Shown: positions 1 to 7,174, counted from the first letter of the stretch. The stretch is 19,025 bases of DNA from Clostridia bacterium (GCA_024404125.1 JAKSQL010000005.1:1-19025); one strand, 5' to 3'. The notes: generated by a model from the letters alone, not told the origin. Numbers and translations: made by a program.

Positions 1-10
1 AATGCTTTAC

Positions 11-38
11 TTGACGAAAAAATATAAATATGTATAAT
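11..38 (+). promoter_or_regulatory. Sigma-A-type promoter for the nitroreductase gene
   Basis: TTGACG (11-16) and a perfect TATAAT (33-38) are separated by 16 nt. Transcription would begin near 45, so the ATG at 30 lies upstream of the transcript start. This supports the ATG at 60 as the true start, with a very short leader beginning at the Shine-Dalgarno GGGAAGG. Confidence 0.6.
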
Positions 39-59
39 CTATATGGGAAGGTGCTTGAA

Positions 60-626
60 ATGATAAATGAACTGTTAAAAGAAAACCGCAGTATAAGGGA
101 ATTTGACCGTAATTATCCGGTAAGCAAAAAAGAACTTGAGGATATGGTTGAAATTACCCGTTTTTGCGCTTCAAGTGCGAATATGCAGGCGCTTAAATAC
201 CGCTTGGTATATGATAAAGCACAGGCACAGACGGTATTTGAAAACGTAAAGTGGGCAGGGTATATTAAAGGCGCTGCCGTACCGGCTCAAAATAACGAGT
301 GTGGGGCTTTCATAATAGTATGTCTTGATACCGGCATTTCAGGTAATGACCGTCAGTTCGCGATAGATACCGGTATAGCATCTCAAAGTATGGCGCTTAA
401 AGCGAAAGAAGCGGGGCTTGGATGTTGTATGCTTACTTCTTTTTCGGAAAAACCGATTAAAGAAAAACTCGGTATAGACGAAAAGTATAAAATTATGTTG
501 GTGCTTGCGGTGGGAAAACCGAAAGAACAACCCGTAATAACCGACTGTAACGGTGATATAAAGTATTACCGTAAAGACGGTGTTCATTACGTTCCCAAAA
601 GGTCACTTGAAGAAATTTTGATATAA
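60..626 (+). CDS. Nitroreductase family protein (FMN-dependent)
   Basis: A 188-residue protein of the nitroreductase fold, which binds FMN and uses NAD(P)H to reduce nitro groups, quinones or related substrates in the cytoplasm. The N-terminal NRSIREFD is the usual FMN-phosphate-contacting RSIR motif. The SSANMQ segment and the GIASQSMALKAKEAGLGCC helix are typical of the family's small two-helix-swapped dimers. The start at 60 is preceded by GGGAAGG with 8-nt spacing; the in-frame ATG at 30 overlaps the promoter -10 box and is rejected. Length is normal for the short subfamily. The natural substrate cannot be told from sequence. The gene stands alone and ends at a terminator shared with a convergent Lrp-type regulator. 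A functional link to that regulator is possible but is only inferred from position. Confidence 0.85.
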   Translation: MINELLKENRSIREFDRNYPVSKKELEDMVEITRFCASSANMQALKYRLVYDKAQAQTVFENVKWAGYIKGAAVPAQNNECGAFIIVCLDTGISGNDRQFAIDTGIASQSMALKAKEAGLGCCMLTSFSEKPIKEKLGIDEKYKIMLVLAVGKPKEQPVITDCNGDIKYYRKDGVHYVPKRSLEEILI

Positions 627-654
627 AAATAAGGCGGTCTCCCGCCTTATTTTT
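625..654. terminator. Bidirectional intrinsic terminator
   Basis: A 13-bp stem (left arm 625-637, right arm 642-654) with a TCTC loop has a T-run on its right side and an A-run on its left. It can therefore terminate the nitroreductase on the plus strand and the Lrp-type gene on the minus strand. The last codons and stop of the minus-strand gene lie inside the stem. Confidence 0.8.
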
Positions 655-1108
655 TTGTTCTTATTTCTTCTATTCCTATGGGTGTAGGGGGCTTTGGCGA
701 CGAAAAGGCAATTTGGGTTTCGGTATGACCGAAATTATTGAGTTCGCCTATAAACGCATCAAGCGCCTCTGTGCTTTGAAACGCGACCTTTATAAGTTGC
801 GAATATCTGCCCGTTACACAGTTGCATTCAAGCACATTCGGGTGTGAGCAAACAAACGGGTAAAAGGTCGGCTTTTGTTTTGGGTCAAGGTCAAGATTTA
901 TAAACGCGGTAATGGGCATTCCCACTGCCTTTAAATCTATTTTTGCCTCGTATCCCGAAATAACGCCTTCTTTTTGAAGTCGCTCTATTCTCGCGGCAGC
1001 GGCAGGCGAAGATAAAAACACTTCGCTTGCAAGTTCTTTAAGCGGAATGCGTGCATTCTTTTGAAGCAAAGTTATGATTTTTAAATCTATACTGTCCGTA
1101 AAAAACAC
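647..1108 (-). CDS. Lrp/AsnC family transcriptional regulator
   Basis: 153 residues with the standard two-domain layout. The N-terminal winged helix-turn-helix (about 5-60) includes DLKIITLLQKNARIPLKELA and ARIERLQKEGVISGYEA. The C-terminal RAM effector and oligomerisation domain spans about 65-140 and contains CNCVTGRYSQLIKVAF. These proteins form octameric assemblies that bind amino acids or similar ligands and control metabolic genes, often their own. The start is GTG with AAAGGG just upstream on the minus strand. A TTGACA-17-TATTAT promoter precedes it, back-to-back with the promoter of the SLOG-family gene. The C-terminal tail (PPTPIGIEEIRTKK) extends slightly past the RAM core. The ligand is unknown. 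Confidence 0.88.
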   Translation of the reverse strand: MFFTDSIDLKIITLLQKNARIPLKELASEVFLSSPAAAARIERLQKEGVISGYEAKIDLKAVGMPITAFINLDLDPKQKPTFYPFVCSHPNVLECNCVTGRYSQLIKVAFQSTEALDAFIGELNNFGHTETQIAFSSPKPPTPIGIEEIRTKK

Positions 1109-1129
1109 CGCCCTTTACAATATATATAA

Positions 1130-1158
1130 ATAATAAGCCATATATAAAATATTGTCAA
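1130..1158 (-). promoter_or_regulatory. Promoter of the Lrp-type regulator with imperfect palindrome
   Basis: On the minus strand TTGACA (1158-1153) is followed after 17 nt by TATTAT (1135-1130). The region 1118-1154 is an imperfect inverted repeat, CAATATAT at one end and AATATTG at the other, spanning the -10 and spacer. Such an AT-rich palindrome would suit an autoregulatory Lrp/AsnC site; that role is inferred. Confidence 0.6.
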
Positions 1159-1175
1159 GCAAGCATAAAAATAAA

Positions 1176-1204
1176 TTTACAAAGACAGCTTTTTATGATA
1201 AAAT
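1176..1204 (+). promoter_or_regulatory. Promoter for the SLOG-family/XRE gene pair
   Basis: TTTACA (1176-1181), 17-nt spacer, TAAAAT (1199-1204). It is divergent from the Lrp-type promoter, and the two -35 boxes are about 17 bp apart. Confidence 0.5.
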
Positions 1205-1229
1205 TATACACGTTATCAGGAGGCAAACC

Positions 1230-1736
1230 ATGGCAGATAATTTTAAGTGTTGCGGATTTACGGGGTACAGACCGCAAAAGTTCCCTTTTCCGCTTGAAAA
1301 AAGTTCATCCGAATATATTAAATTTGAAAATGCGCTTACAAATGTTGTATTTTCACTTCCGCAGGACGAATGTTTTACCTTTATAAGCGGAATGGCTATG
1401 GGGTTTGATATAATAGCCGTAGATACGGTACTGCTTTTAAAAAGCGCGTATAAGGACGCTTCAATAAGTCTTATTTGCGCCGTTCCGTTTATAGAGCAGG
1501 CGGAAAAATATCCGAAAGAGTGGAAAGAAAGATACTGCGAAATTCTTTCAAAAGCGGATAAAACGGTGCTTGTTTCGGATAAATATTACGGAGGTTGCTA
1601 CTATAGACGAAACCGCTTTATAGTCGATAACAGTGACTATATCGTTACTTGGTTTGACGGTAAATCGGGCGGCACCGCAAAGACGTTAGAATATGCGAAC
1701 TCAAAAAACAGAACGGTAATCAACCTTTTTAAATAA
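1230..1736 (+). CDS. SLOG family protein, YpsA-like (DUF1273)
   Basis: 168 residues from the ATG at 1230, which has AGGAGG (1218-1223) 6 nt upstream. A TTG-started extension of 26 codons lacks a Shine-Dalgarno and runs through the promoter, so it is rejected. The protein shows the Rossmann-like SLOG pattern: GFTGYRP near the N terminus, a glycine-containing SGMAMGFD segment around residues 50-60, and a C-terminal VDNSDYIVTWFDGKSGGTAKTLEYA segment. SLOG domains are related to DprA and lysine-decarboxylase-like (LOG) proteins and are thought to bind nucleotide-like ligands. B. subtilis YpsA has been tied to cell-division phenotypes. The enzymatic function is unknown. A 32-nt gap to the next gene suggests cotranscription with the membrane XRE regulator. 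Confidence 0.8.
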   Translation: MADNFKCCGFTGYRPQKFPFPLEKSSSEYIKFENALTNVVFSLPQDECFTFISGMAMGFDIIAVDTVLLLKSAYKDASISLICAVPFIEQAEKYPKEWKERYCEILSKADKTVLVSDKYYGGCYYRRNRFIVDNSDYIVTWFDGKSGGTAKTLEYANSKNRTVINLFK

Positions 1737-1768
1737 AGCCGCTAAATTATTATGAAAGGAAGAACGTA

Positions 1769-2338
1769 ATGCTTATATCTCAAGACGAACTTAAAGAGAA
1801 TATAGCAAAAAATCTTGTCTTTTACAGAAAGCAGTCGGGGCTTACACAGCTCGACCTTGCCGAAAAACTAAACTATTCGGATAAGGCAGTTTCAAAATGG
1901 GAACGGGGAGAAAGTTTGCCGGACGTATATATATTGACACAGATAGCGGAACTTTTCGGCGTTACGGTAGACTGTATGCTCGGCACAAAGGTGCAAAAAA
2001 AGCCGGTAAAACGTCAAAATCGAATAATTATTACGGCGCTTTCAATGTGCATTGTGTGGCTTGCGGCAACCGTTTGTTTTGTAACACTTAAACTCTTACC
2101 TATAAATTTTGTCTGCGCTTTGCCTGCCTGCGCTGTTGTGGCGGTGGTCTTTTGTTCACTGTGGTGGAACAGATTTTGGCGGCTTGTTTCGGTTTCGGCT
2201 CTTATATGGAGCAGTGCAGGATGCATATACGCGATAACCGATTATATACTCTCCCTTCAAAAACCGGGGACGGTGTTTTCGGTAGCAGCGGTTTTGCAGG
2301 TAATGGCAATACTTTGGTTTCTTATAAAAAAGCAGTAA
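1769..2338 (+). CDS. XRE-family regulator with C-terminal membrane domain
   Basis: 189 residues. Residues 10-70 form a Cro/CI-type helix-turn-helix (RKQSGLTQLDLAEKLNYSDK, SKWERGESLPD, LFGVTVDCMLG), a subtype common in Firmicutes. After a basic linker (about 74-84) come four hydrophobic segments at roughly 85-107, 113-132, 137-158 and 168-186, so the DNA-binding domain is probably tethered to the membrane. GAAAGGAAG lies 6-9 nt before the ATG. Targets and signal are unknown; membrane tethering could allow it to respond to envelope stress, which is inference. It is probably cotranscribed with the SLOG-family gene and is followed by a long hairpin. Confidence 0.85.
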   Translation: MLISQDELKENIAKNLVFYRKQSGLTQLDLAEKLNYSDKAVSKWERGESLPDVYILTQIAELFGVTVDCMLGTKVQKKPVKRQNRIIITALSMCIVWLAATVCFVTLKLLPINFVCALPACAVVAVVFCSLWWNRFWRLVSVSALIWSSAGCIYAITDYILSLQKPGTVFSVAAVLQVMAILWFLIKKQ

Positions 2339-2341
2339 TAA

Positions 2342-2385
2342 AAGGGCGTTACGCATAGGTTTGACTGCCAATGCGTGACGCCCTT
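2342..2385 (+). terminator. Long hairpin after the XRE gene (possible terminator)
   Basis: Arms 2342-2356 and 2371-2385 pair over 15 positions with one G-U wobble, around a 14-nt loop. No clean U-tract follows (ACTGTATATATT), so it could terminate weakly or protect the 3' end of the transcript. Confidence 0.5.
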
Positions 2386-2453
2386 ACTGTATATATTATA
2401 TAAATGTATAAGATCCGTAAATTTGGTTAATAATGGTAAATGGTAAAAACTGT

Positions 2454-2469
2454 TAGGTTGCACAACCTA
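2454..2469. repeat. Inverted repeat TAGGTTG-CA-CAACCTA in the 2339-2659 gap
   Basis: A perfect 7-bp inverted repeat with a 2-nt centre, lying inside a longer imperfect fold: AACTGT upstream at about 2449 and ACAGTT downstream at about 2484 can pair around it. It resembles an operator or a nested RNA hairpin. The gap holds no plausible ORF. Confidence 0.5.
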
Positions 2470-2506
2470 TTTCCCATTTGATGACAGTTATTTCCAAAAA
2501 AACAGT

Positions 2507-2524
2507 GGTTACAAAAATGTAACC
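2507..2524. repeat. Inverted repeat GGTTACA-AAAA-TGTAACC
   Basis: A perfect 7-bp inverted repeat with an A4 centre, followed by TTTTT on the plus strand and flanked by an A-run on the left. It could be a small bidirectional terminator or an operator about 60 bp upstream of the next promoter. The sequence alone does not decide. Confidence 0.45.
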
Positions 2525-2580
2525 TTTTTAAAGTGCCTGCTTTTTGTGCAAATTAAACAAAATCGGCGTCTTAATACATT

Positions 2581-2609
2581 TTGACACAGTTAAAAAAAGC
2601 GAATATAAT
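2581..2609 (+). promoter_or_regulatory. Consensus promoter of the 3D-domain protein gene
   Basis: TTGACA (2581-2586), 17-nt spacer, TATAAT (2604-2609): a perfect match to the vegetative sigma-A consensus. Transcription would start near 2616, giving a leader of about 45 nt. Confidence 0.85.
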
Positions 2610-2613
2610 ACAC

Positions 2614-2645
2614 ACGTTTAGCAAAAGCGTTAACGTTTAGCAAAA
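2614..2645 (+). repeat. 13-bp direct repeat at the transcript start
   Basis: ACGTTTAGCAAAA occurs at 2614-2626 and exactly again at 2633-2645 (19-bp period), separated by GCGTTA. It begins about 5 bp after the -10 box and ends just before the Shine-Dalgarno AAAGGAG, so it covers the 5' leader. Two helical-phase-offset copies suggest a protein-binding site or a regulatory RNA element. Confidence 0.6.
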
Positions 2646-2659
2646 CAAAGGAGAATTTA

Positions 2660-3742
2660 ATGACTAAAATTCGTAGATCGGCACGTACCGTAATATTTAA
2701 AAAATTACGGTTGGCATTTCGAAGCAGAAGTTTTCTTGTTTTATTTCTCATAGTAGCAATGGTAGCTTCGTCAATTGTTTTAAAGGTATCGAAAAAGACA
2801 TTCAACATATCTGACGGTAAAAGCGTTTACGTAATTTATTCGATATCAAGTGATATTGATAATGCTTTAAATCTCGCACAACTTAAATCGGATAAGTATC
2901 AGATAATGAGCACCGTCAGAAAAGGCAGAGTTACAAATATCAGATTGGAATATACTTTTCCGGTAAACGTAACGATAAAGGGCGAAACGGTTGAAGTTTA
3001 TACCATACCGTCAACGGTAAAAGATATACTGCATAATTTGGGTGTTACAATTACCGAACACGATGAGGTATCGCCTGCGGCGGATACTTTTCTTAAAAAG
3101 TCGGCGGATATCAAATACGTAAGCATACAGTATACAAGCGGCAGTTACGATATCGAAATACCTTTTAAAACCGAAACGGTTACCGATGACCGAAAAGTAG
3201 GCATTAAAATGCTCAGAGAGGGCAAAAAAGGTACAGAGCGAGTATACTATACCGAAAAATGGGTGGACGGCGTTTCCGTAAGCAGAGATGAAACGGGCAG
3301 GAGCGTTGTATCAAAACCCGTGAACGCGAAAAAACTTATAGGCACGGCGGACCCGAAAGACTTTATTGTTGTTACGACAAGTGATAAGGTCAAGTGCATT
3401 TCAACCTTAAAACCCGCAAGTCCGATTAAACTTAATGCAAAAGGTGTACCGGTTGATTATAAAGAAAAAATTACGGTTAAGGCAACCGCCTATACCCATA
3501 CGGGACGTAATTGCGCTACCGGAGTTAAACCGCAACCCGGATATATTGCGGTAAATACCAAATATATACCCTACGGCACTAAAATGTATATCGTAACACA
3601 CGACGGTAAGACAGTTTACGGTTATGCGGTGGCGGCGGATACGGGTGCTGCTTCAAGCAACAAGGTAGACTTATTTATGGATACGCAAGAAGAGTGCGCG
3701 AAATTCGGCAGAAGAAACGTTGACATTTATATTTTGGAATAA
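2660..3742 (+). CDS. YabE-like cell-wall protein: DUF348, G5 and 3D domains
   Basis: 360 residues. A basic N terminus is followed by one membrane segment or uncleaved signal (about 24-42). DUF348-type segments follow at about 53-98 and 103-155; the second contains VEVYTIPSTVKDILHNLGVT. A G5-like domain spans about 165-228 (PFKTETVTDD through VVSKPVNAKKL). The C-terminal 3D domain (about 272-359) has the three-aspartate signature at D327 (ADTGAA), D337 (VDLF) and D341, as in MltA/EndoV-type double-psi beta-barrels. YabE/Sps-type proteins are believed to be envelope lytic enzymes acting on peptidoglycan, active outside the membrane. AAAGGAG precedes the ATG. Its own consensus promoter and flanking hairpins indicate a monocistronic unit. 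Resuscitation-promoting factors share DUF348 and G5, but the 3D catalytic domain makes YabE the better comparison. Confidence 0.87.
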   Translation: MTKIRRSARTVIFKKLRLAFRSRSFLVLFLIVAMVASSIVLKVSKKTFNISDGKSVYVIYSISSDIDNALNLAQLKSDKYQIMSTVRKGRVTNIRLEYTFPVNVTIKGETVEVYTIPSTVKDILHNLGVTITEHDEVSPAADTFLKKSADIKYVSIQYTSGSYDIEIPFKTETVTDDRKVGIKMLREGKKGTERVYYTEKWVDGVSVSRDETGRSVVSKPVNAKKLIGTADPKDFIVVTTSDKVKCISTLKPASPIKLNAKGVPVDYKEKITVKATAYTHTGRNCATGVKPQPGYIAVNTKYIPYGTKMYIVTHDGKTVYGYAVAADTGAASSNKVDLFMDTQEECAKFGRRNVDIYILE

Positions 3743-3746
3743 TTTT

Positions 3747-3782
3747 AAAAGCGGTGACGTAGTTTTTTACGCCACCGCTTTT
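3747..3782. terminator. Bidirectional terminator between the YabE-like gene and spoIID
   Basis: Arms 3747-3761 and 3768-3782 pair at 14 of 15 positions around a GTTTTT loop. A T-run ends the right arm and an A-run starts the left arm, so it can serve both convergent genes. Confidence 0.8.
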
Positions 3783-3795
3783 TTACATCTTTAAT

Positions 3796-4764
3796 TTATT
3801 CCGCTATTTTGCAATTCGGGTAATAGTGGAGCAGTATCTCGTCAAAATGACTGCCCTGCTTTGCCATATAATTTGCACCGTTCTGGCTCATACCCACTCC
3901 GTGACCGCTACCCTTTACCGTGAATGTAAAGTTACCCTCAAAATAAGAAACCTCAAAGCAGGCGGATTTAAGTCCGAACGCTTTTTGAATTTCAAAGCCC
4001 GTAAGTGTTTTATTGCAAAACGTTATGCTTTTTACCGTAAGGGCATCTGTTGTTACAGGAGAAGAAAACCAGTTTTCCGCTTCTCCTTCGGCATTCTTTA
4101 AACCCGAAAGTTTTTCTTTTACTTCGTCGGCAGTCACGGTAAGCGTAGTAAGGTAGTTCTCGGAAAGCTTATCATAGGAGCTGTCTACCGATATAAGATA
4201 CGGCAGTTTTTTACCCCATACGTTTTCGCAGTCTTCGGTTTTGCCTGAGGATATCGCGTGATAGCAGGTAAGTGCAAGCGAGCCGTCATAGGTAAGCACC
4301 CTGCCGTACACCGAGTCTATGATTTCATCAAGCCGTTTTGAGTTGCTTTCGGCATCCAGACCCCATTTTTTCAGCAAATCGGCTTTTGGGGTATAGCATT
4401 GGTCTGTGTCGGGACTGTCGGTAAGGTCATATTCGTTTTTAGATGTTTGTTTTTTTCTGCAAGCATAGGTATAAGCGGCGACGGTTTGCGCTTTAAGGGC
4501 TTCATCGGAATAAGAAAGCGGCATTTCACTTGCAACGCACCCGAAGAGATAATCTTTTGCGGATACGGTTTCGATTTTTTGAGTTTTTATAATCAAAACT
4601 TTAAAACTTTCGTACACTTTTGCCGCCTTTTTTACGGTCAGGGTTTCTGCCGTTTCGGGCTTTGCGGAGGTCTTAATAACCGCTGTTTCGCTCTTTAAAG
4701 CGCCAAGCGGTATAAGCAACACCGAAATCATAACCGTAGCCACGCATAAAAAAACACTTTTCAT
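3796..4764 (-). CDS. spoIID: Stage II sporulation protein D (SpoIID)
   Basis: 322 residues from the ATG at 4764, which has AGGAGGG on the minus strand 10 nt upstream. The 23-codon extension starting at 4833 has no ribosome site. SpoIID is the membrane-anchored lytic transglycosylase that, with SpoIIM and SpoIIP, thins septal peptidoglycan during engulfment. An N-terminal membrane anchor covers about 3-23. The SpoIID signature VASEMPLSYSDEALKAQTVA carries the catalytic glutamate (E80, equivalent to Glu88 of B. subtilis by motif). YHAISSGKTE and the C-terminal GSGHGVGMSQNGANYMAKQG block are also present. The length is typical. The gene stands alone on the minus strand, divergent from an 8-TM protein, with a possible mother-cell promoter upstream. 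Confidence 0.93.
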   Translation of the reverse strand: MKSVFLCVATVMISVLLIPLGALKSETAVIKTSAKPETAETLTVKKAAKVYESFKVLIIKTQKIETVSAKDYLFGCVASEMPLSYSDEALKAQTVAAYTYACRKKQTSKNEYDLTDSPDTDQCYTPKADLLKKWGLDAESNSKRLDEIIDSVYGRVLTYDGSLALTCYHAISSGKTEDCENVWGKKLPYLISVDSSYDKLSENYLTTLTVTADEVKEKLSGLKNAEGEAENWFSSPVTTDALTVKSITFCNKTLTGFEIQKAFGLKSACFEVSYFEGNFTFTVKGSGHGVGMSQNGANYMAKQGSHFDEILLHYYPNCKIAE

Positions 4765-4789
4765 AGTAAATATACCCTCCTTAAAACTA

Positions 4790-4818
4790 TTGACATTTTC
4801 TTCCGTTTTATATACAAT
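4790..4818 (+). promoter_or_regulatory. Promoter of the 8-TM protein gene
   Basis: TTGACA (4790-4795), 17-nt spacer, TACAAT (4813-4818). The -10 overlaps a perfect inverted repeat ATATACA-A-TGTATAT. The region also encodes the 5' leader of spoIID on the other strand, so the two transcripts overlap antisense for tens of bases. Confidence 0.7.
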
Positions 4819-4821
4819 GTA

Positions 4822-4850
4822 TATGTATGACATTTGTCCGCAATTTATGT
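4822..4850 (-). promoter_or_regulatory. Candidate sigma-E promoter of spoIID
   Basis: On the minus strand ACATAAA (4850-4844) is followed after 14 nt by CATACATA (4829-4822), close to the sigma-E pattern (an ATA-containing -35 and a CATACA-type -10). The family is sigma-E controlled in B. subtilis, which fits. The site lies inside the upstream region of the divergent gene. Confidence 0.4.
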
Positions 4851-4866
4851 TTTGAAGGTGCTGTTA

Positions 4867-5760
4867 ATGAGGTACAGACATATTCTTACGGTATCGTGGC
4901 TTGTTACCGCAGCATGTGTTGTAATTAGAACGTTACAACTTATGTTCACCGTTGATCAAAGCAACGGCTTTTATATAAAGGAGTATAAAGATATCGGTAT
5001 TTTTATGACTTCGGCAATATTCATAGGCGTGGGCGTAATGGTGTTTGTTGCGGCAACCGTAAAGCGCAACCCCACAAATTTACCGAAAGCGTCGGTCACT
5101 ATGGGTATAGTGTCGGTAGTTATGGGAATATCGGTAATTTTTGATTTGCTTAATATGACCGTGGCGGCAAACGTTCCTGCATGGCAGGTAAGAATGCTTG
5201 ACGTTTTGGGAGTAATTGCGATTATTTTCTTTTTTGCATACGGTGTTTGTGCAGTCGCTCACTGCAAATTACCGAGTTTACTTTTTGCGGCACCTACACT
5301 TTTTTACGTTTTCAAAATAATTTGTTCTTTCGTAACGATTTCAAGAATATCGCTTACGGGTGATATAATATTTATGATGTTTGCCGACTGTGCGACCCTT
5401 ATATTTATGTTTGAGTTTGCAAAGGTTGCAAATCATATTGATACTAAATACATTTATAAAAAGGTTTTAACAAGTGGCTTGTGTGCATTTTCGCTTAATA
5501 TGATTTTTGTAGTTCCGCCGATAGTGAGCGGACTGCTTACCGAGCAGAATTATTTAAAGGTAAGTCTTTCAAATGCCGTAATATATTTTGTTTCGGCAAT
5601 TTTCATTTACGTGTTTATCATTGATATGTTTAAAATGAAAAATCTCAAATCAAAGCATTCGCATCACAAAAATTCAACGTCGAGATACGAAAAAGAGGAC
5701 GATATGACCTTTTATTTCGGTGAAACCGAAACAAAAAACGGTCCCGATAATAATAACTGA
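4867..5760 (+). CDS. Polytopic membrane protein of unknown function
   Basis: 297 residues from the ATG at 4867, preceded by GAAGGTG with 7-nt spacing. A TTG start at 4834 would have no Shine-Dalgarno. Eight hydrophobic segments are visible at about 5-25, 45-64, 78-96, 112-132, 136-156, 167-188, 200-224 and 233-254. A hydrophilic, histidine- and lysine-rich tail (255-297, including KSKHSHHK) ends in an asparagine-rich stretch. I do not recognise a family and see no transporter or enzyme motif. It sits between spoIID (divergent) and murA (67 bp downstream), so an envelope-related role is conceivable but only from context. It has its own sigma-A promoter, which suggests vegetative expression. 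Confidence 0.75.
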   Translation: MRYRHILTVSWLVTAACVVIRTLQLMFTVDQSNGFYIKEYKDIGIFMTSAIFIGVGVMVFVAATVKRNPTNLPKASVTMGIVSVVMGISVIFDLLNMTVAANVPAWQVRMLDVLGVIAIIFFFAYGVCAVAHCKLPSLLFAAPTLFYVFKIICSFVTISRISLTGDIIFMMFADCATLIFMFEFAKVANHIDTKYIYKKVLTSGLCAFSLNMIFVVPPIVSGLLTEQNYLKVSLSNAVIYFVSAIFIYVFIIDMFKMKNLKSKHSHHKNSTSRYEKEDDMTFYFGETETKNGPDNNN

Positions 5761-5771
5761 TATTTTATCGG
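5744..5771 (+). terminator. Weak hairpin between the 8-TM gene and murA
   Basis: CCGATAA (5744-5750) pairs with TTATCGG (5765-5771) around a 14-nt loop, followed by ATTTTC. The short stem and short T-run make it a weak terminator at best. A TATAAT at 5793-5798 could serve murA but lacks a good -35. Confidence 0.3.
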
Positions 5772-5827
5772 ATTTTCAGGCAATACTATTTTTATAATGT
5801 AATTTTAAGTGACAGGAGGCGGAAGTA

Positions 5828-7114
5828 TTGGAAAAGTTTGTAATAAACGGCGGCAATGCCCTTAAAGGAACCGTAAAAATAAGCGGCGCAAAAAATGCCG
5901 CGGTAGCAATACTCCCCGCCGTACTTTTGTCGGACAGTCCGTGCACGGTTGAAAATCTGCCCGAGATATCCGATGTTTCTACAATTTTAAAGTCAATGAG
6001 CGCACTCGGTGCGGATATAAAAGCCATAAACAAATCGAGTGTTGTTATAGATCCGAGACCGGTAAAGTCCTACGTTGTCACAAAAGAAATGGCAGAGGGT
6101 ATGCGCGCTTCAAGTTACTTTTTGGGCGCGTTACTCGGCAGAACGCATCACGCACGAGTTGCGCCTCCCGGCGGTTGTGATTTCGGTGTAAGACCTATTG
6201 ACCAGCATATAAAAGGTTTTGAAGCACTCGGTGCGAAGGTAATTATCGAAAGCGGTATGGTTGATGCCAAGGCAAAAGCTCTTTACGGCAGTTCCGTATA
6301 TCTTGATAAAGTATCGGTCGGAGCCACGATAAATATTATGCTCGCCGCAGTTAAGGCAAAAGGTCTTACGGTAATAGAGAATGCGGCAAGAGAACCGCAT
6401 ATAGTTGACCTTGCAAACTTCTTAAACTCTATGGGCGCAAACATTATGGGCGCAGGTACGGGTGTTATCAAAATCAGAGGTGTTGAAAATCTTCACGGTA
6501 CGGTGTACAGTATAATACCCGACCAGATAGAAGCAGGCACTTATATGGTAGCCGCCGCCGCAACGGGCGGAGATGTTTTGGTGGAAAACGTTACACCAAA
6601 GCACCTTGAATCGATAATTGCAAAACTCGTAGAAGCGGGTGCAACCGTTAATGAGTATGACGAGGCGATAAGGGTAAGTATGAAAAAACCGCCTAAAAAG
6701 TGCAATATACAAACAATGCCGCATCCCGGATTTCCTACCGATATGCAACCGCAAATAGCGACCTTTTTGGCGATAGCCGAGGGGACAAGTATTATTACCG
6801 AAGGTGTATGGGATAACCGTTTCAGATACGTTGACCAATTAACCCTTATGGGTGCTGATATTCAGGTTGACGGTAAGATGGCGGTAATAACCGGTGTAAA
6901 GGGCTTAAAGGGCGCACCTGTAAAAGCGGTGGATTTAAGAGCCGGAGCGGCTATGGTCATAGCAGGCCTTATGGCATCGGGCATTACCGAAATAACCGAG
7001 ATAGACCATATTGACAGAGGTTACGAAAGACTGACCGAAAAACTTTCGGCACTTGGCGCTCAAATAAAAAGAGTTGTTGTGCCCAAGCCGAGTTCAAACT
7101 TAAAACAAGCATAA
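5828..7114 (+). CDS. murA: UDP-N-acetylglucosamine 1-carboxyvinyltransferase (MurA)
   Basis: 428 residues. MurA transfers enolpyruvate from phosphoenolpyruvate to UDP-GlcNAc, the first committed step of peptidoglycan synthesis in the cytoplasm, and is the target of fosfomycin. The key residues are in register with the family: K22-N23 in GAKNAA, C117 in PPGGCDFGVRPIDQH (the general-acid cysteine that fosfomycin alkylates) and D305 in GFPTDMQPQ. The ENRFRYVDQL-type block (here DNRFRYVDQL) is also present. The start is TTG at 5828 with AGGAGG 8 nt upstream; no in-frame ATG is better placed. Full length. Firmicutes often have two paralogues (MurAA and MurAB); I cannot tell which this is. A hairpin follows, separating it partly from walJ. 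Confidence 0.95.
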   Translation: MEKFVINGGNALKGTVKISGAKNAAVAILPAVLLSDSPCTVENLPEISDVSTILKSMSALGADIKAINKSSVVIDPRPVKSYVVTKEMAEGMRASSYFLGALLGRTHHARVAPPGGCDFGVRPIDQHIKGFEALGAKVIIESGMVDAKAKALYGSSVYLDKVSVGATINIMLAAVKAKGLTVIENAAREPHIVDLANFLNSMGANIMGAGTGVIKIRGVENLHGTVYSIIPDQIEAGTYMVAAAATGGDVLVENVTPKHLESIIAKLVEAGATVNEYDEAIRVSMKKPPKKCNIQTMPHPGFPTDMQPQIATFLAIAEGTSIITEGVWDNRFRYVDQLTLMGADIQVDGKMAVITGVKGLKGAPVKAVDLRAGAAMVIAGLMASGITEITEIDHIDRGYERLTEKLSALGAQIKRVVVPKPSSNLKQA

Positions 7115-7125
7115 GGTAAGAGTAT

Positions 7126-7151
7126 AAAGCGACAAAATTCTTTGTCGCTTT
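7126..7151 (+). terminator. Hairpin after murA
   Basis: AAAGCGACAAA (7126-7136) pairs perfectly with TTTGTCGCTTT (7141-7151) around ATTC, followed by AATTTTAG. The interrupted T-run suggests partial termination between murA and walJ. Confidence 0.6.
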
Positions 7152-7174
7152 AATTTTAGAAAGAAGGGAAATAT

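Noticed and set aside
30..59. ATG at 30 as nitroreductase start
   Set aside because: It lies upstream of the predicted transcription start and next to the -10 box; the ATG at 60 has the Shine-Dalgarno site.
6422..6838. 138-codon minus-strand frame opposite murA
   Set aside because: It is fully antisense to a well-conserved murA, has no ribosome site and reads as low-complexity aromatic sequence; a shadow of murA codon bias.
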